Shown one piece after another: positions 25,837 to 34,565 of a DNA stretch of 64,000 nucleotides. Made by a program: the position numbers and the translations under genes. A model generated the notes under the pieces. That model was not told where the DNA came from. It searched no databases and saw only the letters and a program-made list of their open reading frames with translations. Each line of letters begins with the position of its first letter. Position 1 is the first letter of the stretch. The DNA comes from Halorubrum salsamenti (GTDB taxonomy: Archaea > Halobacteriota > Halobacteria > Halobacteriales > Haloferacaceae): the NCBI RefSeq assembly GCF_007671685.1, contig NZ_VCNL01000002.1, positions 310,001-374,000 of the forward strand. The letters run 5' to 3'.

Positions 25837-27778
25837 GGAGATTCGCTACGAGAATATTCGTGATATCGGGAGTCTTCATCTTGAATTTACAAAGCCGGGC
25901 ACGAGCGAGCCACGACATATCTCACTCGTGCAGATGCCCAACGGGACGGGGAAAACCACGACTATGGGGCTTATTCGGCATCTGATCCTTGGCTCAGAGC
26001 TCGACGACGAGACTGTGATGGGATATGAGCCCGAGACTGGTGCCTCAGAAGGTGAATTTACTATTGGCTTCGCCGCCGGTGATGATCGGTTCCGGATCCA
26101 CATGGATCTTGATTACGACCTAGGGACTGTTGGTTACCGCCACTCGTACCCGCAGCGAGAAGATGGCGGAATGAACAGCGGCCACTTCCTACCGCTAGAA
26201 TTAGAGAACATCCTTACAGAGGAATTTGTCGACCTCTTCGTTTTCAACGGCGAACTGACGGACGACTTCATCGAAACTGGTGAGAACAAAGCTGAGAATG
26301 CGCTGAAGATCGTAACCCGCTTAGACCGGGTTGAGGCGCAGCGAGCAGCTATCGAGCGTGTTGTGGAAGAACAGCAGGAAGAGGACGGAGCCAAGACAGA
26401 GCAGGGTCTGAAACAGGTCAAATCCCTGCTCGAAAATCGAGAAGATCGACTTGCTCGTCTCAAAGAGACTCGAGATCGTCTAGAAGACGAGATCAGTGAA
26501 CACGACTCCACAATCGAGAGTCTCAAAGAAGAGCGTGAGAAGATCATCTCGAAAGATAAGGAAGCCCTCAAGAAATATCAGGAATACCAAGACGAAATCA
26601 AGGAGCTCGAGACAACCCTGCAGACCAACTCGGCGAGTCTGCTTGATGATATGCGAGTCCCCAGTAAACTCTCATCCAGCTTTCACGAGGACTTTACCAC
26701 GCTTCTCGAGCACATGCGGGTCCTCAGATTGCCTAAATCTACGTCAAAGGAATTTTTCTCTGAGCTTGCTGAGCAGGATACCTGCGTCTGTGGGCGGGAC
26801 CTCGATGAAAAACACCGCGATGAGATCCGAGAGAACGCTGAGCGGTTCCTCTCAGACGAAGACGTCGGCGTCCTTAATGCGCTAAAGGAACGATTGGGGA
26901 GTATTAGCGAGCCGGTGGCACTGGACGAGGAGTTAGAGGAACTGCGAGAGACTCGCAAAGAGCTCAAAAAATACCAGACGCAGCGCGATCAATTGGGCCT
27001 CAGTGATGAAAATCTTGAAGAGAAAAAACAGGATCTGACCAGGCAGATCGAGTCTGAAAAGACAGATCGTGAGAACAAAGAACGAAAAGTCGAGCTCCTC
27101 ACCACCGACGACAAAGGTCTCAGACAGCGACATAATCTTGACTGGGAGAAGAATATCCCCGAGGCGAAGCGAGAGGTCACAAAGTACAAAGAGAAGGTTG
27201 AGGCTGCGACTGACACTGTTACGTTTAGCGCACAAGCAGAGAAGCTGGACATGATCCTCGATGATTTCGTCAGCCAAGCCGTCGCGGAGGTGAAGCGTGA
27301 CCAGATCAACAAAACGAACCAGCGGCTCAGCCGGATTCTCAAGCGCTCTAGCGTACAGATTGACTCGATCGATGATTCGATAAATCTCAAGAACAAGAGC
27401 GGTTCCTCAGAAGGTCAATCGCTGGCTGTCGCCTACGCATATCTCTCAACCCTGTTCGAAGGATCGGCGGTAGACATGCCATTCGTCATCGATAGCCCGG
27501 CGGTGAGCTTGGACCACAAGGTTCGGAGCGAAGTCGCACCAATCATTTCGCAGTTGTTCGATCAAGTTATCGCGTTCATTATCTCGACAGAAAAAGAGGG
27601 ATTCGTTGAGAATCTTGAGCCAGCCACTGACAACGATATTAACTACTACACCGTGTACAAAACAGACTCGCCCGGCGAACTGCGGATGCATGATGACAAG
27701 GACTTCTTCATGGATTTCACATCCGAGGAGGAGGAAGACGGCGATAGCCGGATGCAGTCCGCTACGGAGGGTGAGTAA
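25820..27778 (+). CDS. SMC-like ATPase, module 2
   Basis: A 652-residue SMC/RecN-like ATPase. Walker A is VQMPNGTGKTTTMGL, a coiled coil spans about residues 180-480, the signature is SEGQSLAVAYAYL and Walker B is FVIDSPAVSLD. A CVCGRDL motif in the coil parallels CLCGLNL of module 1. The Walker B region has diverged from DndD (no GRLD). It overlaps the small gene and ends two bases before the next gene. It is the ATPase of the second Pbe-like unit. Confidence 0.8.
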   Translation: MNLRIEEIRYENIRDIGSLHLEFTKPGTSEPRHISLVQMPNGTGKTTTMGLIRHLILGSELDDETVMGYEPETGASEGEFTIGFAAGDDRFRIHMDLDYDLGTVGYRHSYPQREDGGMNSGHFLPLELENILTEEFVDLFVFNGELTDDFIETGENKAENALKIVTRLDRVEAQRAAIERVVEEQQEEDGAKTEQGLKQVKSLLENREDRLARLKETRDRLEDEISEHDSTIESLKEEREKIISKDKEALKKYQEYQDEIKELETTLQTNSASLLDDMRVPSKLSSSFHEDFTTLLEHMRVLRLPKSTSKEFFSELAEQDTCVCGRDLDEKHRDEIRENAERFLSDEDVGVLNALKERLGSISEPVALDEELEELRETRKELKKYQTQRDQLGLSDENLEEKKQDLTRQIESEKTDRENKERKVELLTTDDKGLRQRHNLDWEKNIPEAKREVTKYKEKVEAATDTVTFSAQAEKLDMILDDFVSQAVAEVKRDQINKTNQRLSRILKRSSVQIDSIDDSINLKNKSGSSEGQSLAVAYAYLSTLFEGSAVDMPFVIDSPAVSLDHKVRSEVAPIISQLFDQVIAFIISTEKEGFVENLEPATDNDINYYTVYKTDSPGELRMHDDKDFFMDFTSEEEEDGDSRMQSATEGE

Positions 27779-27780
27779 CG

Positions 27781-28242
27781 ATGGCCTTCCGACTCAGTGA
27801 TACCGCCCGCGAGTACTTCGATAATATCGAGGAGACAAGTTCCACAGGCGAATTCGACAGTATGTGGGACAAGTATTACTTCGCAGCGATGGTCGGAATC
27901 AAGGCTCGAGATCGTGAGGTCACTAACGATGAGCCAACGGCCGATCCATTCGTCGAAGGCGTTATTGAGGACTACCAGGACCAGAAGTTCGAGATCTACG
28001 CTGCGCTCATTACCGCCGAAATTGATCGCCAAAATATTCCCCAAGATGCAGAAGACGAAATCCGCGAGCTCATGCTAAGTATCCTTGATTCAAGTGACCC
28101 GACACAGCTGTCGGACTACGGTAAACAGCTACTCAACTGCTATGCCGAGCGTGGTCATAAACGCCTGCGAGATGCTGGCCCCGCCCCCACGGAATTCGAC
28201 GAATTCCTCCGGAAGTACCACAAGGTGCTCGAGCAGGCGTAG
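27781..28242 (+). CDS. Conserved hypothetical protein, module 2 fourth gene
   Basis: A 153-residue acidic helical protein (MAFRLSDTAREYFDNIEE). Segment FDSMWDKYYFAAMVGIKARDRE and a later LSDYGKQLLNCYAERG mirror the fourth protein of module 1. No catalytic motif is visible. It ends the locus on this strand and is followed by an AT-rich gap of 272 bases without a recognised gene. Confidence 0.65.
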   Translation: MAFRLSDTAREYFDNIEETSSTGEFDSMWDKYYFAAMVGIKARDREVTNDEPTADPFVEGVIEDYQDQKFEIYAALITAEIDRQNIPQDAEDEIRELMLSILDSSDPTQLSDYGKQLLNCYAERGHKRLRDAGPAPTEFDEFLRKYHKVLEQA

Positions 28243-28514
28243 GGTTCCGCACTAAAACCCTCATGTCCAGACCAACAGCACATACCGTCTGTTTTTGTCC
28301 TATATGATCTCATATTGTTTTCAATCTTTTCGGGAATGGTTTGATCTACGGTTTGGATCTGGGAATGGTAGCCCTATGGAAGGAGTTGACAAGTAGTGGG
28401 TATTGCCAAACAAATTGGAGACGGCTGAGAAAGTTCAGTTAGTTCTAATTAGGCATATCTCCAAGATTCGGAATATAATCAGAATTGTGTACTAAAATAG
28501 TAAAATTACGACAT

Positions 28515-29468
28515 TTACATCTCAGATTCTACAAATCGAGGGAAATATCGATATACATTAGCATATCTTTCTTTAATCTCATCAGAAACAGGAGCCTGAC
28601 TCAGCGTTGGAGATGACGGTAGTTTCTTTTCAATGTCTCTCATTTCAGCAAAAGTTAATTTTGGCGGATTAATGTGATATTGGTCCTTCTCTCTTTTCAC
28701 AACATCAAGTTCGTCGAACGATGCTTTCTCATACTGCCTGACTATCTCTTCAGAATATAACATACCGCCAATAGTCATCATTTTCTTACTATCTTTGTAT
28801 GTAAAATTCGCTAATTGCTCGAAACTCAGATCGTACTCGCGACGATCATTACGAGGTAATAAAAAGTCTGTTTTGATTTTCTCTAATAGAATTAAACGGT
28901 ATGCCTCTGCAAGCGACCAACTCTCTCTAAGATCGATATCATGCACATCTGGTGGGATATTATCAATACCTACATCACTTTCCAATTTTTCAAATCTATT
29001 GTCATAATTTGAGTCATTCAACTCCTGATAGCTCATCCTTCCAGCACGTAACGTAATAAAGATCACACTCCCTGGTGGGGCTGAATAACAGAAATTCTCA
29101 ATATCTTCAAACATATATCTTTTTAATTCTGTTGTGTAATCTAGCCATAAAATAGTCTCTCTGTTCAAGTCTATGTCTGGAAGGACCTCATCAGACCGAC
29201 CGTATTCAACATCGATACAATCAAATGGCTTATTAAATTCAAAGCGTTTTTTGAGATCTTCTTTTTCCTCGATACTAATCATAGATTCTAGTCCCAATTC
29301 TTTGTGAAATAGCTTAAAATCACTAAAAAATGGGGAGCTAAAACCTATATATTGATAATTCGTAACAGGGTTAATATGAGAGAGCTTTCGCAATATTTCA
29401 ACCATCATTTTTCGTTCAATATTTTTTGCAGGCCGTAGTCTGTAATTCACCTCGAATTCATCAGACAT
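28515..29468 (-). CDS. Unknown protein paired with a GHKL ATPase
   Basis: A 317-residue protein encoded in strikingly AT-rich DNA. YQYIGFSSPFFSDFKLFHKELG, SIEEKEDLKKRFEFNKPFDCIDV and ETILWLDYTTEL give a Rossmann-like alternation, and PPGSVIFITLRAG could be a later strand. It may therefore be a methyltransferase-fold protein, but no clear SAM motif is seen. It begins two bases after the ATPase gene stops, so they form one operon. I infer a two-gene defence or modification module. Confidence 0.5.
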   Translation of the reverse strand: MSDEFEVNYRLRPAKNIERKMMVEILRKLSHINPVTNYQYIGFSSPFFSDFKLFHKELGLESMISIEEKEDLKKRFEFNKPFDCIDVEYGRSDEVLPDIDLNRETILWLDYTTELKRYMFEDIENFCYSAPPGSVIFITLRAGRMSYQELNDSNYDNRFEKLESDVGIDNIPPDVHDIDLRESWSLAEAYRLILLEKIKTDFLLPRNDRREYDLSFEQLANFTYKDSKKMMTIGGMLYSEEIVRQYEKASFDELDVVKREKDQYHINPPKLTFAEMRDIEKKLPSSPTLSQAPVSDEIKERYANVYRYFPRFVESEM

Positions 29469-29470
29469 AC

Positions 29471-30793
29471 TTACTCACCTACCTCATATTTGTAGAAATA
29501 CTCAAAAGTCTTAATCCCAACCGCTTGATTCGTATCGACGCCCAATATTTCTTTTACCTCATCTACCTCCGCCTCCTCCCTAGTATATTGAATGTGAACC
29601 TCGTTTGGTTCGTCATCCTCTTCTTCTTCAGGATTCGGGGAGCTGAACGATTGTTCCCCACTTGACTCGATCTCACTAATTTTGATAATTGAGGAATTTG
29701 CGATTTTTTGCTCAACAGTTGACTCACCTCTTTCGCTCTTTTCAACGGCAATTTCACGTAGCGTGGTGATAATTGGATTCATCATTTGTTCCATTTCTTG
29801 ACGGGCATTTCGGAAAACTGGGGCATCTGGATTCACGTCCGTCTTCGTTGTATTCCATGGTAGCGCACCGGGAGATTCGCTTTTGAAATTCACAGTGCCC
29901 CTAAAACGGCTAAAGTTATTGTGATACTGGGGAACTGTGTCGCTACCCCAGCCAGTAGTTTCTTGTCTGTCTGCTCGGAGAACCAGCCTTCCATTACAGA
30001 AGATGTACCATCCAGCATCATCGGGAGACCGTTCACCAAGGCCAGCTTTCAGTTCGACCTGTACCTCATCATCTCCTTGCTCAAAACTATATTCTTTATA
30101 CGCGGGTATTAGCTCATCAGACTGATATATTTCAATTGCGGCGTATGTAGCTGATTCGCGATTTACCGTAATATCTAATCCCTTTCTAATTTTATCTCTA
30201 TTCTTTGATCCGAGTTCGTTTTTTAATCTAGTAGCAAACAAATCCTGTCCAAACTTCCGACTTACTTCTGGGAGAAGATCATCGATTCGAATGTACGTAC
30301 CAGTGGTAGATAGTTGAGATCTGTCGTCGTCTTCTGATATCATCTCCATTTCAAAATTCCATTCATCACTTTCCAACCACTCGTTTACATTAATATCTAT
30401 AATAAAATGACTACTATCTGTCTTTGATTCCACAATAAAATGCCTTCCCAACTTGAAAAGAGAACGCTTCATACCCACCCCAAATATACCAATAACTGAC
30501 TCTAGGTCATCTTGAACATCAACTGGTCGACCAAATCTAAAGGCATACTCTTCAGCAATTTCTCTTTCAATTCCTCCACAGTTATCTTTAATTACAACTT
30601 TGTCGGCTGAAACTCTCACATCAACAAAGAAATCTTCCAAGCTTTCGCTGTTTGTAGAACGAGTTGCCCCATCAATACTGTTATCTACAAATTCTGGAAT
30701 AGTATCAATCAATTCAACATCCCGAGTAATTACATCAATAAAGAATTCTTTTACTGGTCTGGCGTCAACTTCAATTGTACTATTATCACTCAT
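29471..30793 (-). CDS. GHKL (HATPase) family ATP-binding protein
   Basis: A 440-residue GHKL ATPase resembling the N-terminal domains of MORC, Hsp90 and MutL. The N box is IPEFVDNSIDGA, the G1 box is IKDNCGGI and the G2-type motif is GIFGVGMKRSLFKLG. A transducer-like region follows, and the C-terminal 100 residues are acidic and probably flexible. Base composition is much more AT-rich than the flanking DNA, so recent acquisition is likely. It forms an operon with the downstream unknown gene. Such ATPases recur in phage-defence islands. Confidence 0.75.
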   Translation of the reverse strand: MSDNSTIEVDARPVKEFFIDVITRDVELIDTIPEFVDNSIDGATRSTNSESLEDFFVDVRVSADKVVIKDNCGGIEREIAEEYAFRFGRPVDVQDDLESVIGIFGVGMKRSLFKLGRHFIVESKTDSSHFIIDINVNEWLESDEWNFEMEMISEDDDRSQLSTTGTYIRIDDLLPEVSRKFGQDLFATRLKNELGSKNRDKIRKGLDITVNRESATYAAIEIYQSDELIPAYKEYSFEQGDDEVQVELKAGLGERSPDDAGWYIFCNGRLVLRADRQETTGWGSDTVPQYHNNFSRFRGTVNFKSESPGALPWNTTKTDVNPDAPVFRNARQEMEQMMNPIITTLREIAVEKSERGESTVEQKIANSSIIKISEIESSGEQSFSSPNPEEEEDDEPNEVHIQYTREEAEVDEVKEILGVDTNQAVGIKTFEYFYKYEVGE

Positions 30794-30860
30794 TATATTG
30801 GCCTACGATTCAGTGTTCAGATTGTATAATAATAGTACTGACGGCCATGCAGTAGAGAAT

Positions 30861-30947
30861 TATGGCTCTGTTGAACTGAGTGTTGAAATGCCGCAGGAAT
30901 TGCTTGATGATCTTGACGAGCACGTTGGTGTTGAGGCGAGTTCATGA
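30861..30947 (+). pseudogene. Remnant of a short MPQELLDDLDEHVG protein gene
   Basis: The frame encodes SVEMPQELLDDLDEHVG, nearly identical to SVEIPQELLDDLDEHVG of the 42-residue protein at 48253, a probable ribbon-helix-helix N-terminus. Here no start codon lies at the equivalent place, and the following residues differ. The only in-frame ATG would give 19 residues. It is probably a decayed or truncated copy. Confidence 0.45.
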
Positions 30948-31063
30948 ATTGGGGTGACGCAATTCGCGCATCAATCAGGAAGACGCTTGATATGCTTGAT
31001 GAGATCGACAAGCGACATGGACGAGTAGATTCATCTGAGAATGAACACGATACTAATGACTGA
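30944..31063 (+). CDS. 39-residue hypothetical protein
   Basis: The frame starts at an ATG overlapping the stop of the preceding remnant (ATGA) and encodes a charged helical peptide (MNWGDAIRASIRKTLDMLDEIDKRH). Together with the remnant it looks like the end of a small regulator or antitoxin unit. No family was recognised. Confidence 0.35.
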   Translation: MNWGDAIRASIRKTLDMLDEIDKRHGRVDSSENEHDTND

Positions 31064-31117
31064 TGGTGGGCGTGTGTCGGTTGATTCCCCAACCCGAGCC
31101 AGACGTAGGCTATAAAC

Positions 31118-31864
31118 TCAGGTACTGTAGTCGATTTCGGTTTGTGTTCGGCGGTACGTCTCGTCAAGCGTTGGACCGCCGAGTGTCGTGTATAGTTCAA
31201 TAAGATCGGCGACGTCACTCTGGCAGTAATCTTTGAGAAGTCGGGTGAGTTCTCGGTGGACACTCGTGTCTTCGATGCCGGCAGTGACGTTGTCTATGTA
31301 CTGTTTACCGACCACTTGACCGATGTGTTTGCCTTGGACGCCGCTTTCGTCTATCTCTGAGAGGTATGTGGCTGGGAATTCGTAGTTGTCGTACCAGACG
31401 CTGTCATTATCGATCCCTGCGAGGTTGTATGCTTTCCAGTCAGGGAGGATATGCTGGTCGTCTCGGAGTTCGTCAGCATACTCGTCAGCTGCGGCGAGCG
31501 CGACGTCAACATGGTTTTCGAACAACGCTTCGGTGCGTCCAAGGAAGCCATGATTTGTCGTGGCGTCCATTTGTTGAGCCCAGTTGAGGAGGTGTTTCCC
31601 GTCGAACCAGGCACCGTTGTAGGTGAGGAGGCGATCGATATCTCGCTGGTCACACCACTCGAACATTCGTTGGTAGAGATCGATCGTATGAGGGTCTTCC
31701 CAGTCCCCGCGACGGAATAGCACCTCGGTTTCTGGTGTGCCCTCTATGTCATCAGCGTACGCGAGACTGACGGCAAACCATTCGTAGTACTTCGTGTCGT
31801 TCGAGTTCTCGGGTGGCTCTTCGAAGGGGCTCGCGGTTTCGATGTCAAGTACGAGTGTCCCCAT
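31118..31864 (-). CDS. DEDD 3'-5' exonuclease related to PolB exonuclease
   Basis: A 248-residue predicted exonuclease. Exo I is LVLDIETASPF, Exo II is LTYNGAWFDGKHLL, and Exo III is LLKDYCQSDVADLIELY, the Y-x-x-x-D type. It matches the RNase_H_2 group of predicted exonucleases related to the proofreading domain of family B polymerase. It lies alone, next to the degraded nuclease tail that bounds the sugar cassette. Confidence 0.75.
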   Translation of the reverse strand: MGTLVLDIETASPFEEPPENSNDTKYYEWFAVSLAYADDIEGTPETEVLFRRGDWEDPHTIDLYQRMFEWCDQRDIDRLLTYNGAWFDGKHLLNWAQQMDATTNHGFLGRTEALFENHVDVALAAADEYADELRDDQHILPDWKAYNLAGIDNDSVWYDNYEFPATYLSEIDESGVQGKHIGQVVGKQYIDNVTAGIEDTSVHRELTRLLKDYCQSDVADLIELYTTLGGPTLDETYRRTQTEIDYST

Positions 31865-32061
31865 ATTACGAAAGTTTCCCCCAGATCTTCAAATCGAACT
31901 TGTCAGTTGGAGTCGCCATAGGCACGCCACATGGGCTGTCATGATAAATATCCCTTTTAGATCGAGAGACTGCGAGATAATCAGCGCTCAAACGCTCCGT
32001 TCACTGACGGTATCTAAGCGAGTGAGAGCGAACAGCTCTCTATTTGAGATTCTCTCTTGAG

Positions 32062-32324
32062 TCAGCGCGATCCGGATGCGCCACCAATCGGTTGCTCTAA
32101 CCGCCACGTGTTGCTCAACACGTTGCTTTTGTCGTCGGTGCCGCCGGTGGTGAGGGTTCCGAGGTGGTAGAGTTGGTATTTGAATTGGGAGTGGGTGCCG
32201 GATTTGTACATTGTTGGATCGGTCTGCCCGAATTCGTTGATGTCGCTGTCAGCGGTGAGGGCGTCGTCTCGCCGGTGCTGCGTGGAGAACGCTTTGGCGG
32301 CGAGTGGGTGGTTAGGTCAGACCA
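32062..32324 (-). pseudogene. Orphan 3' end of the nuclease-like gene at 42517
   Basis: The minus-strand frame reads through 87 codons matching the C-terminus of the gene at 42517-43758: LTADSDINE against LTADGDINE, FKYQLYHLGTLTTGG against FKYQLYHLGILTTGG, and WRLEQPIG against WQLEHPVG. A TGA lies just upstream of the homologous segment, marking where similarity ends. The two copies have the same orientation and bracket the 10-kb sugar cassette. Confidence 0.85.
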
Positions 32325-32363
32325 CGCCAGGTGCACTGATCGCGTTTGCCTGGGATCTGGGAG

Positions 32364-34403
32364 TCAGTCATTGGGACTTGTTTCGGCGAGCCTGGTCGAC
32401 GATGCCGCTTCTTCGGTGAGTTGGTCGATGACGCTCGCGGCGAACAGATCGGAGGAGCGAGTTACAGTTGGGTGACCGTTTTTGTCCGGTCTGAGCCCAA
32501 CGGTTGCCCGGAGAATTGCAAACGGTGCGCCGGCACCCCAGGCTTGCGGGGTGCATGCGGCTGGGTATGGTGTTGGGGGGTCTCTGCGTGCGAATCCGCA
32601 GTACAGTTCGGGGAGTCGTTGGTCTTTGAATGTCGCGGCGGCGTCGAGAACGTGTCGGCCCAGTTGCTCGGCTTCGTCCGCGTATCCGTGTTCGGCGAGG
32701 CCGAGCGCGGCTAGGGAGGTGTCGTGGGGCCAGATCCCGCCTGCGTGGTAGGAGACGGGGCTATATCCTGCGTCGTCGGCGCTCATTGTTCGGAGGCCCC
32801 AGCCGCCGCGCATGGCTGTCCCGAGGAGGGTCTCGGCGACTGGTTCGACGTGGTCTTGGTCGATGAGACCGGTCCATAGGCAGTGGCCGACGTTCGAGGT
32901 GATGCTATCGACGATGTCGCCGTCGCCGGTCTTGGCGACTGCGTAGAAGGAGCGCTCGGGTAGCCAGAATTCGTTGGTGAACGCGGTTTTGATGGCTTCG
33001 GCCCGGGAGCGATACGCGTCGGGGGGTTCAGCTGTGTCGGGGGTGACGTCTCGGTCTTGGAGTCGGGTGAGTAGGTCGGCGCCGTCGGTCAGTGCTGCGG
33101 CCGCGTACCCTTGGACTTCGGCGACGGCTAACGGTCGGTCGGCCGGTGTCCCGTCGGTGTTGCGGATGCTGTCGGCGGTGTCTTTCCAGGCTTTGTGCGT
33201 CAGCGCGTGGTCAGAGGAATCGTAGTAGATGAACGGGTCTTCGGGACCGGTACAGCTCGCTGTGTACACCCAGTCGAGTGTGTCTGCGAGTGTCGCGGCG
33301 AGTTCCTCTGCAGGGGCTAGTGATCCGGTCCAGGTGCAGGTCTCTTTGAGGAGGAGTATCCACAGCGGTGTCGCATCTACGGTCCCGTAGTACGGGGTGT
33401 GCGGGATGAGTCCTCGGTGTGCTAGTTCGCCTTGGCGTTGTTCGTGGAAGATCTTTCCCGGTTCTTCTTCGGTGATCGGGTCGGTTGATGTGCCTCGATG
33501 GGCTGCGAGATATCGGAGTGTTCCGAGCGCGAGCGCGGGAGCTACCGGCAGTGTTTGCAGCGCCGTGATGAGTGCGTCTCGTCCGAACGGTGTGACGAAC
33601 CACGGGGTTCCGGCGAGCGCGATGGGTCCGTGTTCGGTCTCGGTCGTCAACGCTGCCAGGTCGGCTGCCGCTTGGCGAAGGACGTCGTCGTACGTTTCGG
33701 TGGCCGTCGATATCACGGGGAGTTCGATCGGTCGGTTTCGGTCTGGCTGTTCGGTGTCGGTCGGTGGGTCGGCGCCGTCGATCCCGACGGTGAGCCCGCA
33801 ACTGGCTGTCCCCTGCGGTGGGACTGTCAGTTCGATCGTCGCTTCATGTTCACTGAGCGAATCTGGCGGAGAGGAAAATGAGAGGGTGGTGGTGTATTCG
33901 GTTTGTTCGCCGTTATTCTCGAACGAGTAGGCGGTCTGTACCGTGTCTTGGCTGACGGTTGTGCGCACTGTTCTGTCGATGTTGGTTTCGACGCCTCGTA
34001 CTTCGAAGATGTCTGCGTAGTCGGCGTCGAAGTGGACGGTGAGGGGCACCGTTCGTGTCGTGGCGGTGTGGTTGTGGACGGTGATGGTCTGTGAACAGCC
34101 GGCTCCCTCGTAGACTCGCGTTTCGAGTGCGAGGACGATGTCGGTGTGTTTGGGAACTGTTTCGCCGGACATTGCGTTGACTGTCGTTTCGACGGGGGCC
34201 AGTAGCTCTCGGGTGACTGCCGGTGATTGCAGCGTGGACTGGAGCGAACGGAGTGCGGCGTCGGCAGTCGCCCATTCGAGCGTCGATAGGTACCGGGTGT
34301 CTTGGTGGTAAAGCCCTCCGGTGGTTGCCGTCGAGAGCTGTGCACTCTCTCCGTCTGGGAGTACGAGATACGTGTATCCGTCGACGAGCGTCTCGACTGG
34401 CAT
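32364..34403 (-). CDS. Glycogen-debranching-type glycosidase
   Basis: A 679-residue protein. The N-terminal 250 residues match the debranching-enzyme N-terminal domain (GLYHQDTRYLSTLEW), and the rest is an (alpha/alpha)6 barrel: TPWFVTPFGRDALIT, then GLIPHTPYYGTVDATPLWI, then YHAGGIWPHDTSLAALGL. This fits amylo-alpha-1,6-glucosidase-like enzymes acting on oligosaccharides. No signal peptide is seen, so it is cytoplasmic. It is divergent from the ABC importer operon and probably processes the imported sugar. Confidence 0.85.
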   Translation of the reverse strand: MPVETLVDGYTYLVLPDGESAQLSTATTGGLYHQDTRYLSTLEWATADAALRSLQSTLQSPAVTRELLAPVETTVNAMSGETVPKHTDIVLALETRVYEGAGCSQTITVHNHTATTRTVPLTVHFDADYADIFEVRGVETNIDRTVRTTVSQDTVQTAYSFENNGEQTEYTTTLSFSSPPDSLSEHEATIELTVPPQGTASCGLTVGIDGADPPTDTEQPDRNRPIELPVISTATETYDDVLRQAAADLAALTTETEHGPIALAGTPWFVTPFGRDALITALQTLPVAPALALGTLRYLAAHRGTSTDPITEEEPGKIFHEQRQGELAHRGLIPHTPYYGTVDATPLWILLLKETCTWTGSLAPAEELAATLADTLDWVYTASCTGPEDPFIYYDSSDHALTHKAWKDTADSIRNTDGTPADRPLAVAEVQGYAAAALTDGADLLTRLQDRDVTPDTAEPPDAYRSRAEAIKTAFTNEFWLPERSFYAVAKTGDGDIVDSITSNVGHCLWTGLIDQDHVEPVAETLLGTAMRGGWGLRTMSADDAGYSPVSYHAGGIWPHDTSLAALGLAEHGYADEAEQLGRHVLDAAATFKDQRLPELYCGFARRDPPTPYPAACTPQAWGAGAPFAILRATVGLRPDKNGHPTVTRSSDLFAASVIDQLTEEAASSTRLAETSPND

Positions 34404-34504
34404 ACGTCAGTTCACGCTCGCTTGATTCACCGTTTGGTTTCTATTTTGGGTCCGATTCATGCTCTCTGTTCTCTGAGCCAGTGAAATAACGCTTTGGGGG
34501 ATAA

Positions 34505-34541
34505 CAACAACTCTGAGTAGTTGTTGGCCGGAAGATTTAAG
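34505..34541 (+). promoter_or_regulatory. Promoter and 8-bp dyad of the sugar ABC operon
   Basis: CAACAACT (34505-34512) and AGTTGTTG (34519-34526) form a perfect dyad with a 6-base spacer just upstream of a BRE/TATA-like sequence (TTTAAG at 34536-34541), about 30 bp before the ATG at 34566. A site directly upstream of BRE suits an activator, perhaps the TrmB encoded downstream. Confidence 0.5.
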
Positions 34542-34565
34542 TCAGTTCTCTAACGTGTGTCTGCT

